From assembly GCF_900454835.1 (NCBI RefSeq), contig NZ_UGTM01000001.1:1860501-1924500 (forward strand): a DNA stretch of 64,000 nt. The letters run 5' to 3'. Origin of the DNA: Prevotella denticola (GTDB lineage: Bacteria; Bacteroidota; Bacteroidia; Bacteroidales; Bacteroidaceae). Positions 54,964-63,682 of the stretch are shown piece after piece; position 1 is the first letter of the stretch, and each line of letters starts with the position of its first letter. The notes under the pieces are model-generated. The model was not told the DNA's origin and ran no database searches. It saw only the letters and a program-made list of their open reading frames with translations. The position numbers and the translations under genes were made by a program.

Positions 54964-57240
54964 CTATCTTCTGTGTTTTCTCCTGCTCTTTTTCCTGTAA
55001 TTACCGGAGGATTCTGAAGCGGCCTGCTTTGCCTTCAACGGACGACCATCGTCAAGTGTGAAGTCGAGCTGGCGGCGTTCCAGATCGGCTTTTGCCACCT
55101 GAATACGGACAGGATCACCGAGCTGGTAGACGTGATGGCGGCGTCGGCCGACGAGACGGTAGTTTTTCTCGTCGAACTCATAATAGTCATCATCGAGGTC
55201 ACGCATCGGTATCATGCCTTCGCAGTGGTTCTCGTCAATCTCCGCATAGATGCCGAAGCTCTGGATGCCGGAGATGTGTGCATCGTAGCATTCACCGATG
55301 TGATCGCCCATGAACTCCACCATCTTGTACTTGATGGAATCGCGTTCCGCATTCTGTGCGACAAGTTCCATGTCCGAGCAATGCTCGCACAGCTCCTCAT
55401 AATGCTCCTTGTTGGCAGACCGCCCGCCCTGCTGATAACGGGTTATCAGGCGGTGGACCATCGTGTCGGGATAGCGGCGGATCGGCGAGGTGAAGTGGGT
55501 GTAATAGTCAAAGGCCAGCCCGAAGTGTCCGATGTTGTGCGTGGTGTACTTCGCTTTCATCATCGAACGGAGCGCGATCATCTGTATCACTTTCGCCTCA
55601 CGCTTGCCCTGTACCTCGTCCATCAGCTTGTTCAGCGCACGGGCAGTAGCTCCCTTGGTGCCGGACGACTTGAGTTTGTAACCGAACTTGGCAGTAAACT
55701 CGCGCAGATTCTCAAACTTCTGCGGGTCGGGATTGTCGTGGACACGGTAAGGAAGGGTCTTCGCTTTCTTTCCTTTCTTCGTCATTCCGATGCTTTCGGC
55801 CACAGTCTTGTTGGCCAGAAGCATGAATTCTTCGATGAGTTTATTTGCATCTTTCGACCGTTTGAAGTAGCAGCGGATGGGCTTCCCTTTCTCATCCACG
55901 TCGAAGTGAAGCTCTTCCGAGTCGAACTTGACGCTCCCTTTCTTGAAGCGGTGGGCCCGGAGAAGTTTCGCAAGCCGGTCGAGCGTGATTACCTCTTCGG
56001 CATATTCGCCCTTGTAACCGGCTTTCCCGGGCTTCGGAGCAGGTTCGCCCGTTCCGTCGACGACACCGTTGTCTTCAAGCAGCTGCTGTGCCTCTTCATA
56101 GGCATAACGGCGGTTCGACTTGATGACGGTATGCACGATGCGGTAGGCCTTCACGTTGGCCTCCTCGTCCAGGTTGAAGATGCAGCTGAAAGCGAGCTTT
56201 TCCTCGTCCGGACGGAGCGAACAGATGAAGTTGCACAGCCGCTCTGGAAGCATCGGAATGGTGCGGTCGACAAGATAGACCGACGTTGCCCTCTGCTGTG
56301 CCTCACGGTCGATGATGTCGCCTTCTTTCACGTAATGCGACACGTCGGCAATGTGTACGCCCACTTCCCACAGTCCGTTTTTCAGTTTCCGGATAGAGAG
56401 CGCATCATCGAAGTCCTTTGCATCCTTCGGATCTATCGTACAGGTCCACACGTCCCGGAAGTCTTCACGCTCCTTGAAGTCCTGTTCCGTGATTTCAGCA
56501 CTGATTTTCTCGGCGGCCTGTTCCACCCGTTTCGGATACTTGTAAGGCAGTCCGTACTGGGCAAGGATGGTGTTCATTTCCACATCATTGTCACCGGCTT
56601 CGCCCAGCACATCCACCACTTCGCCCACAAGGTTCTTATGGTCGGCGTCCGGCCACTTGGTAATCTTCACCAGGGCACGGTCGTCTGTCTTCCCGCCTTT
56701 CAGTTTCTTCTTTGGAATCAGGATGTCATGAATGAAGAGGTTCTCCTGTGTTACGAGGAAGGCAATGTCCTTCTCGACCCGCAACCTTCCTACGAAGGTG
56801 TCTTTCTTCCGTTGCAGAATCTCGATGACCATTGCCTCCTTTATATGGTTCTGGCGGCGAGCCATGAACTGCACCTTTACATGATCGCCGTTCAAGGCAG
56901 CCATGGAATTGCGCTCCGAGACGAAGACCGGCGTACCACCGTCGTCTGGGAGAAATGTATTCTTGCCGTTCGCCTTGCGGATGAAGGTTCCTTCCTGCAC
57001 CTGTCCTTTGGTGTTCAGCGTGTAAGCAGTTTCGCCTACCTTTGACAGAAAGTCGTCCCATGCCATTTCCTCCATCACGTCTATTGCCAGCATCTTGGCC
57101 GGATGTGTTTTCAGTTTCAGTGCATGGAATATCTGTTTGAAGCTGAATGTCTCGTCGGGTTGTGACTGGAAGAAGGCCGTCAGCTTCTCCGAAAGCTGTT
57201 TCTTGGTCAGTCGCCTGCTGTCTTTCTTTTCTTTCCTCAT
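54964..57240 (-). CDS. rnr: Ribonuclease R
   Basis: This 758-residue 3'-5' exoribonuclease degrades structured RNA. The N-terminal part has a helix-turn-helix-like and cold-shock region (about 1-250), then the RNB catalytic domain with AKDFDDALSIRKLKNGLWEVG (catalytic aspartates), YTHFTSPIRRYPD, and a C-terminal S1 domain (GIQSFGIYAEIDENHCEGMIPM) with a basic tail. The start MRKEKKDSRRLTKKQ at 57240 is preferred; the frame to 57600 would overlap the divergent epimerase gene. A long open frame on the opposite strand (55132-57045) is a shadow. Confidence 0.94.
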   Translation of the reverse strand: MRKEKKDSRRLTKKQLSEKLTAFFQSQPDETFSFKQIFHALKLKTHPAKMLAIDVMEEMAWDDFLSKVGETAYTLNTKGQVQEGTFIRKANGKNTFLPDDGGTPVFVSERNSMAALNGDHVKVQFMARRQNHIKEAMVIEILQRKKDTFVGRLRVEKDIAFLVTQENLFIHDILIPKKKLKGGKTDDRALVKITKWPDADHKNLVGEVVDVLGEAGDNDVEMNTILAQYGLPYKYPKRVEQAAEKISAEITEQDFKEREDFRDVWTCTIDPKDAKDFDDALSIRKLKNGLWEVGVHIADVSHYVKEGDIIDREAQQRATSVYLVDRTIPMLPERLCNFICSLRPDEEKLAFSCIFNLDEEANVKAYRIVHTVIKSNRRYAYEEAQQLLEDNGVVDGTGEPAPKPGKAGYKGEYAEEVITLDRLAKLLRAHRFKKGSVKFDSEELHFDVDEKGKPIRCYFKRSKDANKLIEEFMLLANKTVAESIGMTKKGKKAKTLPYRVHDNPDPQKFENLREFTAKFGYKLKSSGTKGATARALNKLMDEVQGKREAKVIQMIALRSMMKAKYTTHNIGHFGLAFDYYTHFTSPIRRYPDTMVHRLITRYQQGGRSANKEHYEELCEHCSDMELVAQNAERDSIKYKMVEFMGDHIGECYDAHISGIQSFGIYAEIDENHCEGMIPMRDLDDDYYEFDEKNYRLVGRRRHHVYQLGDPVRIQVAKADLERRQLDFTLDDGRPLKAKQAASESSGNYRKKSRRKHRR

Positions 57241-57431
57241 AGTGGAATCAATTGTTTGAACCCAAGTCACAGGTCTGTCTGGAGACATCCGTAACAGCCA
57301 TGGATAATTTTGTCCGAAGCAATTGGAAGAAACTGCCAGTAAGTCGGCTGTAACCTGTTGCTGTACATGCAAAATACATGAAAGGCGTAACTTGAGTTTT
57401 GTTATTCTCCACAAAGTAACGAAAAAGTTTG

Positions 57432-57439
57432 TATCTTTG
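57432..57439 (+). promoter_or_regulatory. -7 element (TATCTTTG) for the epimerase gene
   Basis: It matches TAnnTTTG, 25 bases before the ATG. No TTG at the usual spacing was found. Confidence 0.5.
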
Positions 57440-57463
57440 CAAACGTTTGCAACGAATTTTTCA

Positions 57464-58453
57464 ATGAAAAAGGTATTAATAACAGGTGCATCAGGCTTCA
57501 TCGGCTCCTTTATCGTAGAAGAAGCACTGCGGAAAGGCATGGAAACATGGGCGGTAGTCCGCCGTACTTCCTCACGGAAATACCTGCAGGATGATCGCAT
57601 TCATTTCATAGAACTGGATTTCTCATCCGCCGACAAGCTAAAGGAACAGCTCTCTGGACATCAGTTTGACTATGTAGTCCATGCCGCCGGCGTGACGAAG
57701 TGTCTGGACAGGGCAGACTTCTTCCGTGTCAACCGTGACGGTACCCGAAACTTCGTGCAGGCACTCCAGGAGCTTAACCAGCCTTTGGAGCGTTTCGTCT
57801 TCCTATCGAGCCTCAGCATCTTCGGTGCTGTCCGGGAACAGCAACCCTATAAGGAAATTGAGCCTACAGATACACCGCAGCCTAACACGGCGTATGGAAA
57901 GAGCAAGCTGGAAGCAGAGTCATCGCTTCCTTCTTCCTTCCCTTATGTCATCCTGCGCCCGACCGGCGTATACGGACCCCGTGAGAAAGACTATTTCCTG
58001 ATGGCGAAAAGCATCAAGGGACACATCGACTTTGCCGTGGGCTACCGGCAACAGGACATCACCTTCGTCTATGTAAAGGATGTCGTGCAGGCCGTCTTCC
58101 TTGCTCTTGACCATGGAAAGACGGGCAGTGCCTACTTCCTGAGCGACGGGAACGTCTACCAGAGCACTGCTTTCAGCGACCTTATCCACGAGGAGTTAGG
58201 CCGTCCGTGGTGGATTCGCATCACGGCTCCAATATGGGTACTGCGTATTGTCACCTTCTTAGGCGACCTCATCGGAAAGCTCACTGGTAAGATTTCAGCT
58301 TTGAACAACGACAAATACCAGATCCTGAAGCAGCGTAACTGGCGTTGCAACATCCGTCCTGCGATTGAGGAATTAGGCTATAAGCCGGAGTATGACCTCA
58401 AGCAGGGTGTGAAGGAAACAATCGAATGGTATAAGAAAGAAGGGTGGTTATAA
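57464..58453 (+). CDS. NAD-dependent epimerase/dehydratase family protein
   Basis: A 329-residue extended short-chain dehydrogenase-type protein. The Rossmann motif GASGFIGSF lies at the very N-terminus and the catalytic YxxxK is in NTAYGKSKLEAE. VHAAGVTKCLD and LRPTGVYGPRE are typical of nucleotide-sugar epimerases and related reductases. The C-terminus is less conserved. It shares direction and a short, hairpin-containing spacer with a PAP2 protein, and I suspect a lipid pathway (see findings). The ATG at 57464 starts right at the Rossmann fold. Confidence 0.82.
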   Translation: MKKVLITGASGFIGSFIVEEALRKGMETWAVVRRTSSRKYLQDDRIHFIELDFSSADKLKEQLSGHQFDYVVHAAGVTKCLDRADFFRVNRDGTRNFVQALQELNQPLERFVFLSSLSIFGAVREQQPYKEIEPTDTPQPNTAYGKSKLEAESSLPSSFPYVILRPTGVYGPREKDYFLMAKSIKGHIDFAVGYRQQDITFVYVKDVVQAVFLALDHGKTGSAYFLSDGNVYQSTAFSDLIHEELGRPWWIRITAPIWVLRIVTFLGDLIGKLTGKISALNNDKYQILKQRNWRCNIRPAIEELGYKPEYDLKQGVKETIEWYKKEGWL

Positions 58454-58561
58454 AGAAACCAGTGGGATAATCCTTAAAAGACTGTGATTATTGACTAAAG
58501 GATATTGGATTATCGGGCTAATGAGTCTTATCAGCCTTGATAGCCCGGTAACAGCAGAACA

Positions 58562-59533
58562 ATGAAACGATTCATCATAGACTTATTCAAATTAGAAAAG
58601 CATCCCGTAAAGGGACTCATGACATGCGAATGGGTGGTAATGGCTTACCTGTTGCTGACACTCATCATCACGCTCTTCATGTACACCAGCATGGACAACC
58701 CGCAGGCGATGATCTTCGGACGGCTGCGTATCGTTGCACTGACGGCTGCCATGTGGATTGTCTATCGTATAGCTCCTTGCCGGCTGACCCGCTTCGCACG
58801 TGTCGGCGTACAGTTGGGACTGCTTGCCTGGTGGTATCCGGACACCTTTGAAATCAACCGACACCTGCCCAACCTCGACCATGTCTTCGCCACCTGGGAG
58901 CAACATCTCTTCGGATGCCAGCCAGCACTGCTCTTCTCAAAGGCTTTGCCGGGACATCTCTTCAGCGAATTGTTCGACATGGGATATGCCGCCTATTACC
59001 CGATGATAGCCGCGACAGCCGTCTATTACTTCGGATGGAAATACCGGGAATTCAACCGGGCAGCCTTCATTATCCTGGCTTCCTTCTTTATCTATTACGT
59101 TGTCTTCATATTCGTGCCTGTTGCCGGCCCTACCTTCTACTACAAGGCTGTGGGCTTACAGAACGTCACAGCAGGCATCTTCCCTGATGTGCATGATTTC
59201 TTCAACCATCATCAGGACTGTCTCCAAAGTCCAGGATATACTGACGGTATCTTCTATCACCTCGTTGAAGATGCCAAAGCAGCCGGCGAACGTCCTACAG
59301 CAGCTTTCCCAAGTTCGCACGTCGGTGTAAGCACCATCTGTATGCTGCTTCTCTGGCACGACCGCAACTACAGGCTCCTGGCTGTCCTGGCACCGTTCTA
59401 TCTTCTCCTTTGCTGTGCCACGGTCTATATTCAGGCACATTACCTTATTGATGCCATTGCCGGATTCATCACCGGATGCCTGCTCTTCGTTATCCTCCTG
59501 CGGCTCTCACACCCGATGATAAATAAGAAATAA
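58562..59533 (+). CDS. PAP2 superfamily membrane phosphatase or transferase
   Basis: A 323-residue polytopic membrane protein with about six to seven hydrophobic segments. The PAP2 phosphatase core is visible: FPSSHVGVST (motif 2 histidine) and QAHYLIDAIAG (motif 3 His-Asp). Motif 1, a KxxxxxxRP-type sequence, is present only loosely as KAAGERP. It resembles Aur1/inositol-phosphorylceramide synthase-like proteins and also plain lipid phosphatases. Substrate unknown, likely a phospholipid or sphingolipid. It is the second gene of a pair with the epimerase. Confidence 0.75.
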   Translation: MKRFIIDLFKLEKHPVKGLMTCEWVVMAYLLLTLIITLFMYTSMDNPQAMIFGRLRIVALTAAMWIVYRIAPCRLTRFARVGVQLGLLAWWYPDTFEINRHLPNLDHVFATWEQHLFGCQPALLFSKALPGHLFSELFDMGYAAYYPMIAATAVYYFGWKYREFNRAAFIILASFFIYYVVFIFVPVAGPTFYYKAVGLQNVTAGIFPDVHDFFNHHQDCLQSPGYTDGIFYHLVEDAKAAGERPTAAFPSSHVGVSTICMLLLWHDRNYRLLAVLAPFYLLLCCATVYIQAHYLIDAIAGFITGCLLFVILLRLSHPMINKK

Positions 59534-59557
59534 AAGGATGATGATATAAACTTTCTT

Positions 59558-59696
59558 CTAAAATGGTATGCACTGTCTGAGCAGAATACCATCCTGCAGT
59601 GTGATAAAAACTGCCTCAAGGTTTATATATTCTCTTTGCCTGTCTCAGTCGAGTGACACAATCTTGATCGTGTTGTCCCGACTGAGGAATCTTAAT
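59558..59696 (-). ncRNA. Candidate small non-coding RNA
   Basis: A minus-strand transcript of about 135-140 bases is suggested by three signals: a good promoter (59702-59732), a first hairpin with stem CTCAGTCG/CGACTGAG (59644-59651 with 59679-59686), and a final hairpin ATGGTAT/ATACCAT (59563-59569 with 59586-59592) followed on this strand by TTTTAG. No open frame of useful length is present. I recognise no known RNA family; a PAP2 3' end is the alternative. Confidence 0.4.
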
Positions 59697-59701
59697 GCTT
59701 G

Positions 59702-59732
59702 CAAAGTTACACAATTTTAAAGCCGTTTCCAA
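59702..59732 (-). promoter_or_regulatory. Promoter for the candidate small RNA
   Basis: Minus strand TTG (59730-59732), a 20-base spacer and TAACTTTG (59702-59709). No protein start lies close downstream. Confidence 0.55.
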
Positions 59733-59914
59733 ATTTTATTGTCAATTGTCGTGAGAAATTTTCCCACGGTTTGATTATTGGAACAGTCTGTCTCTTGTGG
59801 ATAGTCCTGCTTGTTATATGAATTCAGAGGTATGGAACAAAGCAGGAAATACAGGAAAATGGATTGTCTTCATTCCCATTCATTTTCTTTTCACCCATCC
59901 ACCCCTGAACCATC

Positions 59915-61051
59915 TTATACCATCATTCTTCTTTGGAACCATTTGTGGAAAACAGGGTCGGTTATTTTCAGTTCTTCTCCTTCCTTTTCTATCAGGTCAC
60001 GTTCCAGAAGGGCTGTCTTCAGCCGGTTCACATTGGAATAGCTGCCTAAATGGTACTTCTCCCGGACTTCCGACAGTGTAAAATTCTTTGTGACGCCGGC
60101 GCAGATTGCACGCAGGAAGTTAAGCTGATATCCTGAGAGCGGCTCCACCATCTGCATGAAAAGCACTTCATTCGTAGCAAGAAGATCCTCCGAAGCCTGT
60201 TTTATGTCCGCCTTGTCCACACGCTCCCCTTCCTCTTTCTGTGTATAAACAAGCCAGGACAACTGCTGTACATAAGCCGAATAATTGTCCGTGAATCTGC
60301 AGATTTCTTTTGCCAGAGCTGTGCTGATGGTCCTTTTGCCGTCTGCAAAGTGGCTGACAATATATTCCACCCATTCGGCCGTCGGAATCTTGTCCAATGC
60401 TATCAGGTCGCCGAACTGATAGAAAGGCATACTGTGGTGCAGGAAGATGCTGCCCATCAAGTGATGCTTACTACCGAAAAGACAGTAGGACACGTGCTGC
60501 TGGTGCTGCCAGACACTCCTCAGCCGTGCCTGTACCTGTTTGCTGTCGGCCATTTCGCCTATCTGCTGGAATTCATCTATGCAGACGACGATACGTTTTC
60601 CTTTCCTCACGGCAATCTTCTCGACCATTCCGAGCACCTCTTCAGGCGTATGCGTCTTCGGCGTTATCCCTAAAGAAATGGCAAAATCGCTGTTCGGTTC
60701 AGGGCTGAAGGAAATCCGCGGTGTAAGTCTGTACAGGAAGTCCCGGGCTTCTTCAAGCCACATGCTCCGCTGCGAAGCGGTCTGCTTCAATACTTCCGAT
60801 GCCAGCCTGTTGTAAAAGTCGTACTCACTTTTACAGCCGAAGATGTCCAGATAAACCGTAAGGATGTTGTCGTCCGGGTCGAGTCTGCCACACACGTGTT
60901 TCACCAGGGAAGTCTTTCCCAACCGTCGCGGGGACATCAGTATGACGTTGATGCCGCCCCTGAAATCATTCAGGAGCCGTTTTGTTTCCTGCGACCTTCC
61001 AATGAAGTTGTAGTCGGAGACCGCCACACCATAAACAAATTTCCTGCACAT
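59915..61051 (-). CDS. AAA ATPase with C-terminal winged helix
   Basis: A 378-residue protein. Walker A is SPRRLGKTSL (about 40-49) and Walker B is RIVVCIDEFQQIGE (about 155-168), as in archaeal-type ATPase_2 proteins common in Bacteroidetes. The C-terminal 70 residues (NFTLSEVREKYHLGSYSNVNRLKTALLERDLIEKEG region) look like a winged helix, so DNA binding is likely. Cellular role is unknown; defence, regulation or stress response are all guesses. It is preceded by a promoter whose -33 element lies inside a perfect 28-bp inverted repeat. Confidence 0.75.
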   Translation of the reverse strand: MCRKFVYGVAVSDYNFIGRSQETKRLLNDFRGGINVILMSPRRLGKTSLVKHVCGRLDPDDNILTVYLDIFGCKSEYDFYNRLASEVLKQTASQRSMWLEEARDFLYRLTPRISFSPEPNSDFAISLGITPKTHTPEEVLGMVEKIAVRKGKRIVVCIDEFQQIGEMADSKQVQARLRSVWQHQQHVSYCLFGSKHHLMGSIFLHHSMPFYQFGDLIALDKIPTAEWVEYIVSHFADGKRTISTALAKEICRFTDNYSAYVQQLSWLVYTQKEEGERVDKADIKQASEDLLATNEVLFMQMVEPLSGYQLNFLRAICAGVTKNFTLSEVREKYHLGSYSNVNRLKTALLERDLIEKEGEELKITDPVFHKWFQRRMMV

Positions 61052-61082
61052 GACATTACGTTTTCAGTTTGTTTTACGAATG

Positions 61083-61113
61083 CAAATATAGTAATAAAAC
61101 GGCAATCACACAA
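61083..61113 (-). promoter_or_regulatory. Promoter for the ATPase gene
   Basis: Minus strand TTG (61111-61113), a 20-base spacer, TATATTTG (61083-61090). The TTG lies inside the inverted repeat at 61101-61158. Confidence 0.65.
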
Positions 61114-61158
61114 GCAGGTGTCACACAATTTTGTGTGACACCTGCTTGTGTGATTGCC
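61101..61158. repeat. Perfect 28-bp inverted repeat with 2-base centre
   Basis: 61101-61128 (starting GGCAATCACACAAGCAGG) and 61131-61158 are exact reverse complements around TT. It lies 49 bases before the ATPase start and 43 bases after the receptor stop. It may be a terminator hairpin, an operator, or both. Confidence 0.9.
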
Positions 61159-61201
61159 AATATGCTTTCTACAAGATAGTTACATATATTCTTCCATGAC
61201 T

Positions 61202-63682
61202 TTACATACCGCCGCCGGCACCCATTCCCATACCGTTCATCTGCTGGTCGTTCTTCTTCTCCTGGAAGTCGTTCGAAATGTTGCTCTTGTGTGTCTGGAA
61301 CTGCTTCTTGGTGTTTCCGAAGTTCCAGGTGACGGTCAATGCCACCTGCTGGGCAGGAATCCGGATGTTCATACGGTTCTCGAAGCCGGCTCCACGGCTG
61401 TACTGGCTGATCTTGATCTTGCCCGTCAGCGGTACGAAATACATCAGACTGATGTCGAGCTTGTCCTTGACAAGACTCTTCGAAAGTGATGTGTTGAACA
61501 TATTGAAGCCGCCGTTATACCCCTGCAGGGAATATTTCTTCGTCAGTCCACCCACGAACATACTCCATTTCAGTTTCCACGGCAAGGTCTGCTGCAGTCC
61601 CAGGAATCCCGTGGCCTGCCATCCATGGCTGTGTTCGCCCAGCTGGTTGGAACGGATGTCACCGTAATCGACTCCTCCGTTGAACATGATACGGGTCTTC
61701 GGCGTGAGGGCATAGTTCATGAAAGTAGTGAAATTCGTCCAGCGGCTGCGTACGATATTGCCGTAGGTAGTGTTCAGAACCGTTCCGTCCATGAAGGAAT
61801 ACTGCTCGATCTGGTTGTTGGCAAACGATTCTCCCAACGTCATGTTGACCATGAACTTCGGTGTGAAGTAGTTGAAGACAAAACTTATATTATGGCTTTT
61901 CTCAACGGCCAGATCCGGGTTGCCATAACTCAGCACCGTCGGGTTGGAACGGTCGACATACGGGTTGAGATAGCTGATTCCGGGGCGGGTGATGCGCATT
62001 CCGTAGTTCACACCGATGTTGAATCCTGCCGAGATATTATAAGTAAGACTGGCCGACGGCACCAGATTACCGTAGTTCTTCTTGAAGTCGCTGCCCCGAC
62101 CGACGATGAACTCCACGTTCTCCCATGTATGTTCATAGCGCAGGCCGGCCTTTGCTCCGAACTTGCCCAGCGTCGCACTGTATTCGGCATACTCGGCAAG
62201 AATGTTCTGGGTGTTCTTGTAATTGACGCTGTTGGCTGCATTGTAGACCTCGTTTCCGCCCGTGATGTCATAGTACTTTGAATCAGACGAGTTACGACGG
62301 GAGATGAACTTCAGGCCGGCATTCAGCGTCTGTCCCTTGCCCAGCGGCGTGGTGAAGTCCGCCTGTACCGTATGTTCCGTACCCCGTGTCTTCGCCTCGG
62401 AGTAGAGGTCGTGCAACGGAATGGTCACATTGCCCGGTATCGGGTCGTAGACACGGCGGTTGTCGTTCTCCGCCGGAGAGGTTGTGAAAAGATAGCTCAG
62501 CATCAGGCTGCTTGTACGCTCTTTGTTGAAGAAACGCTGGTAGTCCACGCTTCCGTTGAAGCTCGTGTTGGTGTTCTCCATCGTCATCTCGTTGCCGTAG
62601 GAGAAGCCCGCAGCTCCGTATGGACCGCCTGAGAAACGTGTCAAAGGATGCCCGTCGTTCTTCATAGAGAAAGAAGTAAGCCCTACGGAGGCACCGATGT
62701 TGCTCATCGAGTCAAGTTCATATCCCAGGCTGATGCTGTTCATCGTGAACGGGATGCGTGTATGCCCTTCCTGCCAGTAGTCCATGCGTGACCCGTCGGC
62801 GGAGGTACGGTTGATTTCCGTTACAGTCCCGTTGATCAGGGCCTTACTGTACATGACGTTGGCACTGTAGGTAAGTTTTCCCTGCTGTCCGCTCAGGAAG
62901 CCTGAGGTGCGCCATCCCTTGCTGCTTGCCGTGAGGCTTACATTGCCGTTGTAGCCGTTCATCTTCACCTTGCCCTGACCGTCGGCATGGTTCATGACGA
63001 TGTTCAGCACACCGCCGACACCTTCCGCATCGTATTTTGCTCCCGGGTTCGTAACCACCTCTATCGATTTCACGGCCGATGCCGGCATCGACTTGAATAT
63101 CTGTGACGGGTTGGCCGAGAACATCACGTTGGGTTTTCCGTCCACATAGACCTTGAAGGAACTCTGGCCGTTGACGGTGATATTGTCCTGTCCGTCGACC
63201 GTCACCATCGGGACTTTGCGAAGCATATCGAGTACCGTGTTCGTCTTGGCATCGTTGTCGGCCTGTACATCATACGACATCTTGTCGGTCTCCATCTTCA
63301 CCAGCGGCTTCTGTGCCACCACCTCAACGCCTTTCAGCTGCTTGGCATCGTCCTGTATAAGAAGCTGTCCGAGGCTGATCGTGCCGCCTGCCGCCGTCAG
63401 CTGTACCTTGCGTACGATTTCCTTGCGCCCCATCGAGCTGAAAGAGATGAGGTAACTGCCCTGTCCGGTCACTTTCTGGGCGAACTTCCCATCCTGTCCC
63501 GTGACCGACATGGCTACCGGCTTCTCGCTTTTTCTGCCTTTGTAGACTCTGATTGTAGCGAACGGCTCTCCCTCATGGGTCAGAGAATCGAGCAGCTCGC
63601 CCGATACGGTTGTCGTCTGCCCCTGTGCAGCCATGGCGACCGCCAGCAATACGTAAGTGAGTAAAAACTTACCAATTTTCAT
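61202..63682 (-). CDS. TonB-type outer-membrane receptor with carboxypeptidase-regulatory domain
   Basis: An 826-residue outer-membrane protein. Signal peptide (KIGKFLLTYVLLAVAMAAQG), a carboxypeptidase-regulatory-like domain (about 25-110), plug (VEVVAQKPLVKMETDKMSY, VEVVTNPGAKYDAEGVGGVL) and a barrel of the outer-membrane beta-barrel group. It ends in an unusual Met/Gly-rich tail (NGMGMGAGGGM). Substrate unknown; no SusD partner. A good promoter lies at 63854-63884. The inverted repeat lies just past the stop. Confidence 0.88.
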   Translation of the reverse strand: MKIGKFLLTYVLLAVAMAAQGQTTTVSGELLDSLTHEGEPFATIRVYKGRKSEKPVAMSVTGQDGKFAQKVTGQGSYLISFSSMGRKEIVRKVQLTAAGGTISLGQLLIQDDAKQLKGVEVVAQKPLVKMETDKMSYDVQADNDAKTNTVLDMLRKVPMVTVDGQDNITVNGQSSFKVYVDGKPNVMFSANPSQIFKSMPASAVKSIEVVTNPGAKYDAEGVGGVLNIVMNHADGQGKVKMNGYNGNVSLTASSKGWRTSGFLSGQQGKLTYSANVMYSKALINGTVTEINRTSADGSRMDYWQEGHTRIPFTMNSISLGYELDSMSNIGASVGLTSFSMKNDGHPLTRFSGGPYGAAGFSYGNEMTMENTNTSFNGSVDYQRFFNKERTSSLMLSYLFTTSPAENDNRRVYDPIPGNVTIPLHDLYSEAKTRGTEHTVQADFTTPLGKGQTLNAGLKFISRRNSSDSKYYDITGGNEVYNAANSVNYKNTQNILAEYAEYSATLGKFGAKAGLRYEHTWENVEFIVGRGSDFKKNYGNLVPSASLTYNISAGFNIGVNYGMRITRPGISYLNPYVDRSNPTVLSYGNPDLAVEKSHNISFVFNYFTPKFMVNMTLGESFANNQIEQYSFMDGTVLNTTYGNIVRSRWTNFTTFMNYALTPKTRIMFNGGVDYGDIRSNQLGEHSHGWQATGFLGLQQTLPWKLKWSMFVGGLTKKYSLQGYNGGFNMFNTSLSKSLVKDKLDISLMYFVPLTGKIKISQYSRGAGFENRMNIRIPAQQVALTVTWNFGNTKKQFQTHKSNISNDFQEKKNDQQMNGMGMGAGGGM

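Larger units (their letters stand above)
59534..59914. other. Intergenic region with a candidate small RNA
   Basis: Between the PAP2 gene (+) and ATPase gene (-). No protein gene. It contains the promoter at 59702-59732 and hairpins of the candidate RNA. A CGTGAGAAATTTTCCCACG-like dyad at about 59750-59768 may terminate the ATPase gene. Confidence 0.5.

Noticed and set aside
55132..57045. A 637-codon plus-strand open frame
   Set aside because: It is the shadow of RNase R, whose catalytic motifs are clear on the minus strand.
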